Below are positions 19,719 through 30,265 of a stretch of DNA of 34,087 nt, one piece after another. The notes beneath the pieces are model-generated. The model saw nothing but the letters and a program-made list of their open reading frames with translations. It searched no databases and was not told where the DNA came from. The stretch covers positions 117 through 34,203 of the forward strand of contig JAKCWW010001156.1 of the NCBI GenBank assembly GCA_026260175.1, in the 5' to 3' direction. A program made the position numbers and the translations under genes. The DNA comes from Reticulitermes lucifugus (Eukaryota; Arthropoda; Insecta; Blattodea; Rhinotermitidae). Every line of letters starts with the position of its first letter. The first letter of the stretch is position 1.

Positions 19719-20861
19719 GATGTACGTCCCCCAAACACCAATCAGAAGTGTCAGCAGTGGAATCACCTTTTATGTAAAAAATCACTTATTTAAGTTGTCA
19801 GTAACTTTGGCAGTAATTCGGTCAGTCAGTTGCACGAGTTGGAAGGCTTGTATCAGTAAGCAACTAAGGCTTATCAGGATCAGTTTATGACCAAGAACAT
19901 ACAACATATGGAAATACTGATGCACTTGGAAATCGTGGAGAAAGATAGAATCACTTTATGAAAGAGCGAAGATCTCTAACACAGTGCCGGGGCCCGTAAT
20001 GGCACGGGCTTTGAAACGAGGGGAAATGGCATTAGCCGAGGGACGGACGCCACGTCACAGTGACAGCTGCGAAACGGAACGCCCCACCACACATCTCTTG
20101 AAGTTAATTCATGCTCGTGGATAAGGAATCACTACAGCAGATTTTTACTAAGAAGATTCTCTCTTCGCTGGTTTTATATTAAAATAGTTACTGACATGCT
20201 AATGCTAAGTAAGTTATATGTCTTCGCCATATTTAACTTGCAAATTTATATAATGTTAAAATTACTAGTATGTCGACAGCTAAAGCGCAAAGATTATAAA
20301 TGATGGTCTGTGTTCATTTACACAGAGTGTAGCAGGGGGGGGGGTAAAGGAGGAAGGAAAATGAGACAGGAAGAAACAAGTAAGGAAAGAAGCAATAACA
20401 AGGGGAAGAAAGATGGAATGCAATTAGACGAAAACAAAGAAAGAAAGAAGGAATGAGTGAAAAGAAACCTATATTCGAAACTACCTACTGCCATAGAACA
20501 CATTTTCTTCAATTATTAATTTCACTCTGCAAAATTTAAAACGCGAATATATGCGAAATCAAACAATACGTGTGTAGTCTAGCGGCCAGAACGCTTGTGT
20601 GGTTACTGTTAATTGACTGATGGCACAGCAAACAAATAAAGTCGATGTTCAAATGCACAGGCTACGTAACATCAACACAGTTAGGGGAAGAATAATTTAG
20701 TTGTGAAAAAATAACGGGTCGTGGCCTATTTTATAGTGCTAGCCAGGCAACAGGGAGCTCATGCAAATTATTAATGAGAAAAATCGCAAAACCTGTTTGA
20801 ATTTACTTGCATGCTAGCATGCATGTGTCGACATTATAATTAAAATTGTGATTCTTGTTCT
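19719..20861. other. Unrecognised DNA with purine-rich tract
   Basis: A run of 10 G at about 20334-20343 starts a purine-rich stretch to about 20465 (GGAAGGAAAATGAGACAGG type). GTAGTCTAGCGGCCAGAACG near 20575 resembles a tRNA A-box region, but no B box follows convincingly. Confidence 0.4.
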
Positions 20862-20910
20862 TACCACCTTCAAGATGGGCACTTGAGTGGCCGAAACATG
20901 TCGGTGGTTA
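20862..20910 (+). ncRNA. Hammerhead-like motif with substituted core
   Basis: Stem I ACCACC (20863-20868) pairs with GGTGGT (20903-20908). Stem II GGGCAC (20877-20882) pairs with GTGGCC (20887-20892), one mismatch, loop TTGA. GAAA is at 20893-20896. Stem III is the palindrome ACATGT (20896-20901), and C at 20902 makes GUC. The single-stranded core is exactly the expected seven nt plus the extra T, but reads TTCAAGA instead of CUGANGA, with changes at C3 and G5. All helices are preserved while the catalytic letters are not. Confidence 0.55.
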
Positions 20911-21395
20911 CTATGTAATAAAATTGCATTCATACACTAGAGTGCATTTGTTGGCATTTTTAAAAACTGTACACCTTATACAATTCTACCCGTCAGCCTA
21001 CGTCATTTTCTTACTTGCCTCACTTTTAAAACAGATACCGAAAGCAAACGGTGCTGCAAAACGATCCAACTGGCTAAATGTATTAGTGCGTTTCCATTTC
21101 CTCTACCTCCTTTACTCCCTCCTTTTACTTTTATTTCTTCTTTGTTTATGCGTATCTTCCTTATTTCCTTCTTCATTCTCCTTTCTCTTTCAGAGTGTAT
21201 GTCGCTCCTATCGCTCTCTTCTTCATCTCTTCTAATATATTTAGAACCTCCAAACAGATTTTATAACGCCTTAGGAGGCCACTCCTATGTAGAAACTGTT
21301 AGTGCTAGAACAGCCACCGCCACAATTATCACTAATAATAAAACAAATTTACAGTATGTTTAGAATTCCATTAAAAAAATTAGCCTAACTCGAAT
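20911..21395. other. Unrecognised DNA with pyrimidine-rich tract
   Basis: Pyrimidine-rich at 21095-21240 (CTCCTTTACTCCCTCCTTTT type), giving L/F/S-rich chance frames. No gene. Confidence 0.4.
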
Positions 21396-21687
21396 AATAT
21401 GGTTATTTTGTTTTGTGGTGAAGAGCCCCGCAGCAGATGCTACGGACGCACCGCAGGCTTAAGGCGCAACCCTGTGATGAAGATGATCAGATTTTTCATT
21501 TTTCCAAGTATTGGAGCACCGTTGAAATGAAAATGACAGGGGAAAACCGAAGTACTCGGGGAAAAACCTGTCCCAGTGTCACTTTGTCCACCACAAATCC
21601 CACATGGACTGACCCGGGATCGAACCCGGGCCTCCGCGGTGGAAGGCCGGCGACTAACCGCCTGAGCCATGGCACGGCCAATATGGT
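21396..21687 (-). mobile_element. SINE-D copy 1 with target-site duplication
   Basis: On the minus strand the head has the A box TGGCTCAGGCGG and the B box GGTTCGATCCC (21626-21616, one mismatch), closing with CCGGGTTCGATCCCGGG. The body contains GGTTTTTCCCCGAGTACTTC, GGTTTTCCCC and TGTCATTTTCATTTC. AATATGGT at 21396-21403 and 21680-21687 is an exact 8-bp target-site duplication. The head could be mistaken for a tRNA gene, but the body and duplication show a SINE. Antisense 95-codon frames on both strands are its translations. Confidence 0.88.
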
Positions 21688-22039
21688 GTTCTACTGTAAT
21701 TGCCTCACGAACCCAGCCTACTAACAAACGTGCTAGATTACATTCGCGTGCTGTTTACAAACTTAACGTTACCTAAAGGTAACAAAAGAGCATAATATTT
21801 GTAAGGCGAATTTTTTTTTTTTTTGCAACAGTAAAGTAGGGTTTGAGAGCTGGCACTGATACCCTTGTTTCTCAGAACCATCCCCTCCCTCTCGCCCCCG
21901 GAGTTGGGGGGGGGGATTTCACATTTAATACTAAACCTCAAAGTTGCTTTCACGATTCTTATGCTCCTGTCATATCTACTTGGACAGACATTCCTTGACA
22001 GGATAACTAGACTGAAGGTGAAGATCAACTAAAATGGCA
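21688..22039. other. Unrecognised DNA with homopolymers
   Basis: A poly-T run at about 21811-21826 and a poly-G run near 21905-21915; otherwise nothing identified. Confidence 0.4.
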
Positions 22040-22140
22040 CGAACATCTATGCCTTAGGCAGAATTTGAATTCACAATCCCAGCGACTGCTAGCCTTAGAA
22101 TCGGCATAAGCAAGTCACTATCTGAAAACACCGCCAGCCG
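22040..22140 (-). mobile_element. Possible tRNA-like SINE head
   Basis: On the minus strand: GGCTGGCGGTGTTTTCAGAT, then GACTTGCTTATGCCGATTCT and AAGGCTAGCAGTCGCTGG, then GTGAATTCAAATTCTGCC with a B-box-like GAATTCAAATTC. The layout resembles a decayed tRNA-like head. No body relationship to the other families was found. Confidence 0.35.
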
Positions 22141-22474
22141 CAAGCGACGCAAAACTTATGAAAGGCAGACGAAAACGCAAATTTAAATAAAAACGAATAG
22201 GTATCATTCTTCTTAGAGATGTATCTGGATATAAGAGAAGTCAATGTGAAGGAAATTAACTTAGAGATGAATTAAAGATTTTCTTTTTCAGTAACCGATA
22301 AAGTCGTTGCATGGAGTGCGCACCGCTGATTGGAGTCATGGGAATTCCAAAGCGGTTCTTACATTTCAACAGAAAGAGGCACTGGATAACGAACAAGGCA
22401 AAGTAAGGATTAAGTACACGCAACAATACAGGCATGGCCTAAGATTTCCCCAAAGAGATAATACCATGAGAGCC
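22141..22474. other. Unrecognised non-coding DNA
   Basis: Nothing identified. Confidence 0.4.
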
Positions 22475-22630
22475 AAGTCTTCTGGGATGTTACGCCATGT
22501 CGTTGAGCGAGTAGTTACCTACGTTTCGAAAGATCGTAATGTATTTATCTTGAAGGTCAAGTAGGGTCAAGCTTGACCCTGAAGGTGACGGCACTACGAT
22601 CGTTCGAAACGTCGGGAACGTACTTACGCA
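22475..22630. mobile_element. Fold-back element, family FB1, copy 3
   Basis: The left arm begins AGTCTTCTGGGATGTTACGC (22475) and runs through TACGTTTCGAAAGATCG to about 22562. The right arm, 22566-22616, carries CTTGACCCTGAAGG, then GCACTACGATCGTTCGAAAC, then GTCGGGAAC. It loses similarity by 22630, so its outer third is missing or replaced. GGGTCAAGCTTGACCC at 22564-22579 is a perfect 16-bp palindrome at the junction of the arms. The hammerhead-like region has CTGAAGG (A9 to G) and an interrupted stem II, so it is probably inactive. Confidence 0.68.
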
Positions 22631-24377
22631 TGCCATGTACACGTGTGTTAGACAGGGTCGTTTCTTGTTTATATATTTATACATAAATTAGATTTACGGT
22701 GTAACACTCTTAGCTTGCGCTCTTTTACTGATTCCTCTCCTTGCCATGATCACACTTCTGTGTCAGAGGACTTCAGAGGATGAAGACGATTATAACGGTC
22801 TTTCTTTGATAATATTCCAGCCATGCATCCGAGACTGTTCACTGTGGCAACATTATAGAGGTTTTGGTTTGTTTATTTGAGACCACGTGATTGATGGACT
22901 CACTTGATTTGTGGAAACACTGGGGACGGTTATTCAAAGAACCCCAAAAGATCATCAGCAACACCAACTGTTTTTACATTGTTTAGCGCACACGAACAAG
23001 AACATGTACACCGTCAGAAACAAAAGAAACTTGCATGCCATTAACAGCGGATGGAAGGACACACAAAAACAACAGGAATGGTTCACATTTTAAATATTTA
23101 ACGGTGTAAAAAATGTTAATGGTAATTTGTAGCTTCTTACACAGCCAACAGCCATCAGTCACTTCTCTGTGCAGTTTGGGGTTGTAAGGACTAGAAGGCT
23201 TTGTTTAAAGGCCTGATTTACATTTCCTTCACTGTTACTGAGGAGATGACTCGATGCGATATGCAAATACAGACCATTCTCCCTTAATTCCTAATACAAG
23301 CGGAAGAAACAGTGGTTTGCTAAGGGTTGCTAAGCAACAGTTCTCGGCAAAGGGAAAAGGAAAGACGTGTTCTACGGATTGTCTATTCAGACTACGAGAT
23401 TCTAAGTTTTATCCGTTGCAGTTTCAACAACAAAGTACAAACGGACGAATTAGGCCTATGTTCGAATAGTGCAAATAAAATTATTATGAAGTAAACACGG
23501 TCACTAAATTAAGTACGTAACAACCGCTGCACTGATGCAGCGTCAGTGGTACGACAAAACCTGTCGTGAGACACAGAAACAGCGATTTCGTAAGTATATA
23601 TATATATATTACTGTCAGTCCTCATTTGACAAATAGTCTTGCAAGAGGTCTTATACACTTAGAAACCCCAAAGAAGTCAGGGGTTTGAACAGATATATGC
23701 ATAAACCAGAGAAATTAATTTTTATATCTTGAAATAATATTCGCTCTGCTGCGAAAAAAGAGTAGCCTCTAAACACCAACGGAAAATGTGTCTTGTTCTA
23801 CGCATATGTTACAAATGCATTCTTTATCACTTTAACACCTCAGTGGCGGTTATGTTCAGTTACTGCAGACAGGAGTCAGATACTGCAATGTTAATCGCAT
23901 TGTACGCAGTCGGACATTATTGCACTTTCCCTTTGTTTAAATATTCAGAATACTTTAAACGAGCACTTATAAACTTTTGCGAGTCTCTACTTTTACCTGT
24001 TTCTTAACCAGTTGTTTCTGAGACTAGCTCTCAATTTCTGTTTCAGTTTACGTACAGCAAGGGTTATACTGAACCGACAGAAATCAAAATTAAATTTGCG
24101 GGGAAAATCATGGTGCAGATCCCCTGTACCAGACCACAGACTGCATAAAAATGTGTTCGGTTCTTAAATATACGGAGAGATGGACAGAGGAATGAGCAGA
24201 ATAAATGACCGGTACGACCTCTAGATTATTCTATCGCTTTGTGTGAGGTGCGCGCACAACGGTATGACGTAAATCGAATTCCGGCTTTTTGCAGTCGTAT
24301 ATGCCAGAGAGCCTACAACAGGAAACATGCTCAGTGCAACAGTGTGCAAGTTTCATTATTACATTAGGATGGTGAAG
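22631..24377. other. Unrecognised non-coding DNA
   Basis: Contains a (TA)n run at about 23597-23610. No gene or named repeat recognised; frames of 60-73 codons are uninformative. Confidence 0.4.
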
Positions 24378-24412
24378 ACGTTTCGCTCAATTTGAGGCGC
24401 TTTGTCATATTC
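24373..24412 (-). ncRNA. Weak hammerhead-like motif
   Basis: On the minus strand: TGACAAAGCG, a CTCAAATTGAG hairpin, then CGAAACGTCTTCACC. GAAACGTC is as in the FB1 motifs, but the first box is ATGACAA instead of CUGANGA and stem I is absent. Possibly a decayed relative. Confidence 0.3.
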
Positions 24413-24429
24413 GCGAAAAGCGCCTATTA

Positions 24430-24560
24430 CCTTCGCCATTTCTGTTCGCCTGTCTGTCCGCGTGCCTCAGCGCTGCTCCCAGTGGACAGATTTTCATAAA
24501 ATTTGATATGGCGGACTTTTACGAAAAACTGTCAAGAAACCCCAAATTTTGGTTAAAATC
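24430..24560. repeat. Possible interspersed-repeat fragment
   Basis: TTCGCCTGTCTGTCCGCGTG, then GATTTTCATAAAATTTGATA, resembles a type of text that recurs in many invertebrate genomes (a CTGTCTGTCCG block followed by a GATTTTCATGAAATTTGG block). Recognised from memory only; no second copy in this window. Confidence 0.3.
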
Positions 24561-24954
24561 GGTCACTTTACATGAACACGTAAGTACATTTATGTTAGTT
24601 ATAGCAGTACGAAATATTTTGTAACTCGACAACAGTGCAAAGGGAACATATTTTTGCGTTTCCATGGTAACACTCAGCGGCTTTAGGTTGTTGACAGCCA
24701 CATTCAGGTCACAAACATTAAAAAGAAAATTCATTGTTGCGTTTCCATGACAATAGGCGAACGCGCCACAATATTAAGTTATAAGTACATTCCGTATCTT
24801 GTTTAATGACGGCCACCGATCGCGGGTGATGAGTCGGAACGTATGACGTAGAAAGCTGACGTCAGGATGAAGTATATGGGGGCTGTCTATACCGTGGATT
24901 CGTGAATATGTACAGCAAGAAGTCATCAATGCAATTGGCGAAACAAATTAAGAG

Positions 24955-25080
24955 GCTACACAAGAGTTATGTAGTCTTCACGGCAGTGAGCATCAAATGG
25001 AATCTTCTCGGATGTGTCGTAGTGTACTTTGGTATACGGTACCAACGTTTTACACGAACCTGCTACCTGCATCTTCAGGA
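24955..25080 (-). mobile_element. FB1-related terminal block with hammerhead-like remnant
   Basis: Plus-strand text GTAGTCTTCACGGCAGTGAG, then ATCTTCTCGGATGTGTCG, then TACCAACGTTTTACACGAAC, then GCATCTTCAGG aligns with the FB1 arm and extends further outward. On the minus strand CTGAAGA (core intact) is followed by a decayed stem II, then AAAACGTTGG in place of GAAACGTCGG. The plus strand reads VFTAVSIKWNLLGCVVV-like, a pattern I have seen as a spurious protein in insect annotations. The 70-codon frame here is therefore repeat-derived, not a gene. Confidence 0.6.
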
Positions 25081-25130
25081 TAAAAGACATCTGAATATAA
25101 GACATCCAATATGAAACCTTGTTTAATTGT

Positions 25131-25312
25131 GTTATTTAACGACGCTGTCAACTGCTAAGTTCACATAGCGTCAGTGATAAATAAATAAAATATAAGCACG
25201 GAGCAATGGTGGAAAGATAATGACAGCGGCAAAACCGAAGTACTCGGAGAAAAACCTGTCCTAGTGCCACTTTGTCCAACAGAAAGCCCACGTGTACTTG
25301 CCTGCGATTGAC
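25131..25312 (-). mobile_element. SINE-D copy 2 (decayed)
   Basis: TATTTAACGACGCTGTCAAC, then ATAGCGTCAGTGAT (25132-25180), is a 3' domain I recognise from other arthropod SINEs. AAAACCGAAGTACTCGGAG, then AAAAACCTGTCCTAGTGCC and ACTTTGTCCA, match the SINE-D body at 21.5 kb. The B-box region (TGCGATTGACC) is strongly diverged. It lies 50 nt from the FB1-related block. No target-site duplication found. Confidence 0.68.
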
Positions 25313-26494
25313 CAATACTGAGCTGTCCTACAAAAATTATTCTTACATAATGGTGCCTATTTCGCGACTATTCACTTCTTTGATAGCTACTTTTTGTCCA
25401 GTACATCTTACTTATCTTACAAACTGTGTCCTGCGATCCTAGCCCCACTTCGTGGCACCTGGAGCACAATTTCTTACGCCAGAAATGATTCATCCTCCGT
25501 CCTGTAATTAACTGATTAGCAATGTTGGTCACGACACGGTCGTTTCTGCAGCACATGTGCCACCAAAACGCAATTAAGGAAGTTGCAGTAAGCCAGTTTA
25601 TTTCCAAAAGACATTAATTTTTTCTTCTACATACATATATATTCTTTTCTGGAGATAGCTCTAGTGGTTCAAGTAGTGCCGTGAAACAAATTGGTCACTT
25701 GGGACCGACACGAGCTAAGCGTCAACATATCTGTTTAATATTCACTTAGCGTGTGCATGAAACGGAAATAAGCTGACCTGCTCGCGGGCAAGAGCGATCT
25801 GCGCTCCGGCAGGTCCATTCACTGACAAAGTGTTCTATACCGGTCTTACACGTTTCATCACCACTAATCTTATCTCTTAATGACTGCGTGGGCCTGTCAA
25901 AGGCTTGCCGCCCATGCAGGAAACAGAAGTGACAAACATTCGGCTAATTGATATATTGTATTTATAAAAGTTAATAGCGTCCGTTGTATAAACAGAAATA
26001 AATTATTGTACACACAGCTCGTCAAAGAGGCTATTGCATTCCATAAATCATAAATTCTAGTAAAAATTAAAGGCTTCTTGAATGTAACGCCGTGCCGACT
26101 GGTAAGTAGTTACCGACGTGTCGGAAGATCGCAGGGCCTTAATCTTCAGGTTCAAGCAATCCACCGCTAAGATAAACTCAAAATCTCGCATGAATTCGAT
26201 TATTTCCCATTCTTGTCAACAGAAGTCACGATTTCAAATCACGACTCGAAAGTCGGACACTCTGAATGACGATTTTTGTGCAAAATCAGGGACAGTAACT
26301 GCAATTACGCCACGACCTCCTCGTTCCAAGTCTGTCCAATTTTTTAATCACCATCATCCTCCAAACGTACGCATGACAGCATGACAGCATCGTTACATAA
26401 ACCACAATAAAACAAGTAAGCTACATCAACAGTACCACACTGCATAAATCATAAATCCTACAATTAACAAGTTTTTTTTAGAGAACTAGTTTCT
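25313..26494. other. Unrecognised DNA with a possible tRNA-like fragment
   Basis: TAGCTCTAGTGGTTCAAGTA at about 25656 resembles an A-box region. GGTCACTTGGGACCGAC about 45 nt later is a poor B box. No SINE body was recognised. The rest of the interval holds nothing identifiable. Confidence 0.35.
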
Positions 26495-26777
26495 AGATAA
26501 TGCAAAGCTATCCCACTACAGGCCTGGACATGCCCTTAGGGCTCCAGGAAGTTGAGGCTCCCTGAATTTGTAGACAATCGGTACATGAAGGCGGCAAGGT
26601 TAACAGCCCAACGCACCGGCCGTCTTTATCACCCCCAGGAAAGGGCCATAGTGCGGCCGGAAGGATTAAGTCAATGAAAAATCCCAATTACCCAAACGGG
26701 AATCAAACCCGCGACCTTCCGGCTTGTTGCGCAGTGTCTCAACCAACTGCGCCACCACCGCGTACCCCCAGATAATG
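26495..26777 (-). mobile_element. SINE-A copy 3 with target-site duplication
   Basis: The minus-strand head has the A box TGGCGCAGTTGG, intact as in copy 1, and the B box GGTTTGATTCC. The body contains TTCATTGACTTAATCC, CGGTGCGTTGGGCTG and CTTCCTGGAGCCC. A mid-body segment present in the 9.4-kb copy is missing. Exact 8-bp AGATAATG at 26495-26502 and 26770-26777 is the target-site duplication. Confidence 0.9.
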
Positions 26778-27439
26778 TAATTTCTATCATTGACAAAACT
26801 CATCGACAGCAGTACACTACACAGAACCATAAATATTATTGGTTTATGATAAACATATGTTGAGAAAAAGTGTAAACTTCTCGATAGGTTTGAGGAATGT
26901 AAGCATTACAATGGAACAGCAAGAACCAAAATTATATCTGGACAACAGTTGTAGTACAGGTCCCCCACCAATTTTCATTGCAAACCTTTAAATACCTTCA
27001 GAGATGAAACACAAAACTTTATAAACGAACCAACACGGTTTTCCCAGTATGAAATAATTAAGCTTGCATGGAGAAAAAAAGTACAGTACGTAGGCTTGGT
27101 GGATCAAATTCATTCAAGAGGCTTTAACATTTATGCATCGAACGCCAGAACGACGGTGGCGATTAGCATAATGATGACAAAGTGATGCCCGGAGCAAGCA
27201 GAAACGACTGCGCTACACATAAATATTTGCAGAGTTCCGGGAGCTCTGGGCCATTTAATGAACTGTGTAATGCAAATTTAATATGTAATTTAGTAAAGCT
27301 ATAACACAAACCCTGCACAGCACTCCTGAGAACCTAAAGAAAGGCAGTGTTTACATCATGCAGGCGAGAAGAAAGTAATGAGGTGGCTTTCAGCTTTGAT
27401 TACTGTTAAGTACTGTGTCTGACAGACATACTAACCAAA
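26778..27439. other. Unrecognised non-coding DNA
   Basis: Nothing identified. Confidence 0.4.
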
Positions 27440-27935
27440 TACGCAACTATCCAACTAAATAAATAAATAAATAAATAAGTAACCAAATAACCAACCAACC
27501 AAAAATATCTGAAAGTGCTGAAACTAAGAATAGCTTCATTCAGCTACTACCCAATCAACAAGAAACTATTCAAAGAATAGACTAGTAACCAACCAACTTA
27601 CCAAATAACTAATCAGGCCAATAATTAGCCAACACAATAACTAACGAAATAAATAAGCTTCTAATTAATTTCGCAATTAATAAAAGGATTAATTAATCAA
27701 CCAGTAGACTACCGACGCAGTTATATATGCAATCAAGTAAATAAGAAATTAACTAACCAACCAATAATTTAAGCTATTAAATAACCAACCGATCAAGGAA
27801 GAACGTAACTCACTAACCACCCTACCAATTAAATAAAGAACAAATAAACCAATGTCTATCTAAGCAAATGCCTAACGAATCAAATTTCCAACTACTCTAA
27901 TACCTAAGTATTTAACCAATAAACTAACTAAGCAT
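27440..27935. repeat. A-rich, G-poor degenerate tetranucleotide-like tract
   Basis: About 500 nt dominated by AACC, AACT, ACTA and AAAT words. Regular stretches include (AAAT)n at about 27459-27478, and AACCAACCAACC at about 27490. G is strikingly scarce on this strand. It reads like an expanded and decayed simple repeat. Its complement is rich in TTAG/TTGG words, similar to the TTAG tail of the deleted LINE at 18.5 kb, but a LINE body next to it was not found. Confidence 0.6.
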
Positions 27936-28814
27936 CTAATAAGCAGAAAATATTAAGGCAATAATCATTCAAATATTCAAGAAATTTCACGTTAGTAGGA
28001 AACCCGAAACGATTTCCGTGGGTCACCGACATCATTATACATATTTCCTTATAATCCGTCTTAATTTTTGTATATAATGTTTTGTCAATCTTATCTAAGC
28101 GGCCGCTACTTGACAAGTTTCCACAGCAAACTGTAAATCTATATGAGGTGTCTCATCTTTGCGAGTTGCCTGTTCACATTCGAAAGTATACCCTTAGTAT
28201 CACTTGTGTTACCACGTACTTGCACTGCATGGACTCACGCCACACTGAATAAACCAACATGAAGGAATAAACACACATAGGATCTAACCGTACACAAAGG
28301 ATTTTAACAAATACAGACTTATAAAAGAACATCAAAACTGTACTTAAGGTACGTGTGTACTTAATAACGAACCGCAACCACAGTCAATCTATTGCTGAAC
28401 ATTATATAAGGGATTTAAGTAAACAAGTGCACAACGAAGGAACTGTGCATAACACCTCTGACTGATCTCGCACATTATTCAGAACACATTATCCTGCAAG
28501 CAGACTGTACAGACGCCTGGATGAAAATTCAGTCATCGTAAGTGCAACAACATAGTTCCTTCCTGAAACCATGAAATTACGTAATGAGTAATATGGATTA
28601 CAATGGACTGGACAGGTGGTTTTGTTGGAAGGACAAAGAAATGCATACAAGTCAATAGTGTGGGAACATCTTGGATAGCGGATTCTTGAAGAAAAAATAA
28701 GATGTGCGGACAATATTAGCCTGAGTCTCAGGGAATTAGGTTGTAAGGTTGGCATGTGTATTGAATGAGCTCAGGACTGCGTGTAACTTTGGGTTTTGGC
28801 GTTACTGGTGTTGA
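27936..28814. other. Unrecognised non-coding DNA
   Basis: No feature identified; minus-strand frames of 62-88 codons have no motifs. Confidence 0.4.
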
Positions 28815-28990
28815 ACTTTCGGGTTTTAATGAAGAGAATAAAGATTGCTCTCTTCTGGACATGACGCCATGTGCTTCTGTAAATATATACAGACGTTTCG
28901 GTAGAATCCGCTGCTCCCACCTTAGAACAATATATTTACTCTGAAGACAGAAGCTGCAGTTTTCTACGAAAGGTCGATACACATCATATA
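28815..28990 (-). mobile_element. FB1-related terminal block with hammerhead-like remnant
   Basis: Plus-strand CTCTTCTGGACATGACGCC, ATATACAGACGTTTCGGTAG, then CCGCTGCTCCCACCTTAG follows the order of the FB1 and 25.0-kb blocks. On the minus strand this gives a decayed CUGA box, stem II remnants, then CCGAAACGTCTGTATATA with intact GAAACGTC. The plus-strand conceptual product has the ALFW...IYTDVS look of spurious insect proteins. The 105-codon minus-strand frame overlapping it is not a gene. Confidence 0.55.
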
Positions 28991-29229
28991 TGCGAAAATA
29001 CAAGGCGTCACATCCGAAAGGAGAGAGTAACTGTGAAAAACTCAAATTTCACATGCTTAGGAGGGCAGTTTAACCTATGAAAGAATGGATAGGGTGCCAC
29101 AATGAAAACTTCATTGTATGTGATCTCCATATATCAGTGTACGGGCTCTTAAAAGAAGGAAAGCGTAAAGGTATGGCCATGTGGATTGCACGAGGACGAT
29201 AACAAATTCATTTGAAATTTAAGCCGCGA
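28991..29229. other. Unrecognised non-coding DNA
   Basis: Nothing identified. Confidence 0.3.
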
Positions 29230-29330
29230 AAATTCAGGAGAAAAGACCACTTGAGGCACATAGGCAGAAATGGGTGATAATATTAAAATGAGGCCCAGAG
29301 AAAGAGGTATGAAGTAAGAGGACTGAACTG
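29230..29330 (+). mobile_element. LINE C-terminal tail remnant
   Basis: The plus strand translates as EKRPLEAHRQKWVIILK, then stop codons, which matches the K-R-P-L-G-R-P-R-R-R-W-E-D-N-I-K tail of a common insect non-LTR retrotransposon. Decay is heavier than at 16.2 kb. Upstream GKIQEKRP corresponds to the usual G-K-P-E-G-K-R-P. The 91-codon minus-strand frame is antisense to it. Confidence 0.55.
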
Positions 29331-30149
29331 CCTCAGCATACAGGCCAATTCCAATGGCAAGCTTTTGTAAACACGATGCTAAATAATCAGGTTTAATAAA
29401 ATAAGGAAATCTCTTGGCCAGCAATATAACTACCGATGTTTAAAGAAACACCCTTCGCGATGGAGACAGCAGATATTTATAAACAGTTTACGTTACACGA
29501 AACTCCTCTTCGTAAGTCTGCTCAATTTTATTCTACGGAAAACTTTAGCTGTATGGATGTTTAAGTGTGCGGCGCCACTGAATTACGAACCACGTCCGAA
29601 GCATTCTGCTCCAGACGGACTCCAATCATTCAGACATCCTTACCGTTAAGAATTCGCCCAGTGTATGTGACGTCATAACCAATACACAATCTGCACATGG
29701 GGAAAGAAATTATTTCTCCGAGTCTTTCGGTGGAATGGAGGTCAAAGACAGAGAGGGGGACTTTCAATGCAATCTCCACTTCATGAATTTTTATCGAATC
29801 TCCCGGTTCATTTTCTTACGTCAAGACAATGTTACACGAGCTAAGTTTTGCTGCACTGGGCCTTGCTTAAGTACCAGTAGTTCCATTTGGAGGTCAGTTG
29901 TTCAGTTGATCAAGACACTCCCCGTTGTTATTACATCTCAAAGTTGGTCACACTGTCCCATACCTCGGCAAAGGACCCTAACCTGAGCCAGTTCGCATCT
30001 TCACACACCATGCTTCTGGAGTACCCCTTGGTGAGGGTCGTTCCTTGGAAAGCTAATAAATTCTTACTCAGGACGACATTTCCTGGTCCTACGGAAACCA
30101 AAGGTACATTAATGTGTTCACGACAGCTTGTCACTGGACCAGATATTGA
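29331..30149. other. Unrecognised non-coding DNA
   Basis: No feature identified between two LINE tails of opposite orientation. Confidence 0.4.
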
Positions 30150-30265
30150 GGCAGCCGAACCTATAAATTTTAATATTATTTTCCCATCTATCCCTAAGTT
30201 CCAAACGTTTTCTGTTCCATTAAACCTATCCGACCAAAATTTTGCATTCAATTGTCATTTCCCCC
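30150..30265 (-). mobile_element. LINE C-terminal tail remnant (minus strand)
   Basis: Minus-strand translation around 30225-30160 reads NRKRLELRDRWENNIKIYRF, the same W-E-x-N-I-K tail, preceded by KILVG as in the usual K-x-L-V-G-K-P-E-G. Stops interrupt the link. The overlapping 141-codon plus-strand and 106-codon minus-strand frames are antisense or out of frame and are not genes. Confidence 0.6.

Noticed and set aside
20855..21235. 126-codon plus-strand frame rich in L, F and S
   Set aside because: It begins in the hammerhead-like motif and ends in a pyrimidine-rich tract, which yields such residues by composition alone.
21611..21679. Apparent tRNA gene on the minus strand with good A and B boxes
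   Set aside because: It continues into a SINE body and lies inside an 8-bp target-site duplication; a paired acceptor stem is missing.
27440..27935. Telomere-like repeat of the insect TTAGG type
   Set aside because: Words are AACC/AACT/AAAT based; no run of TTAGG or CCTAA units is present.
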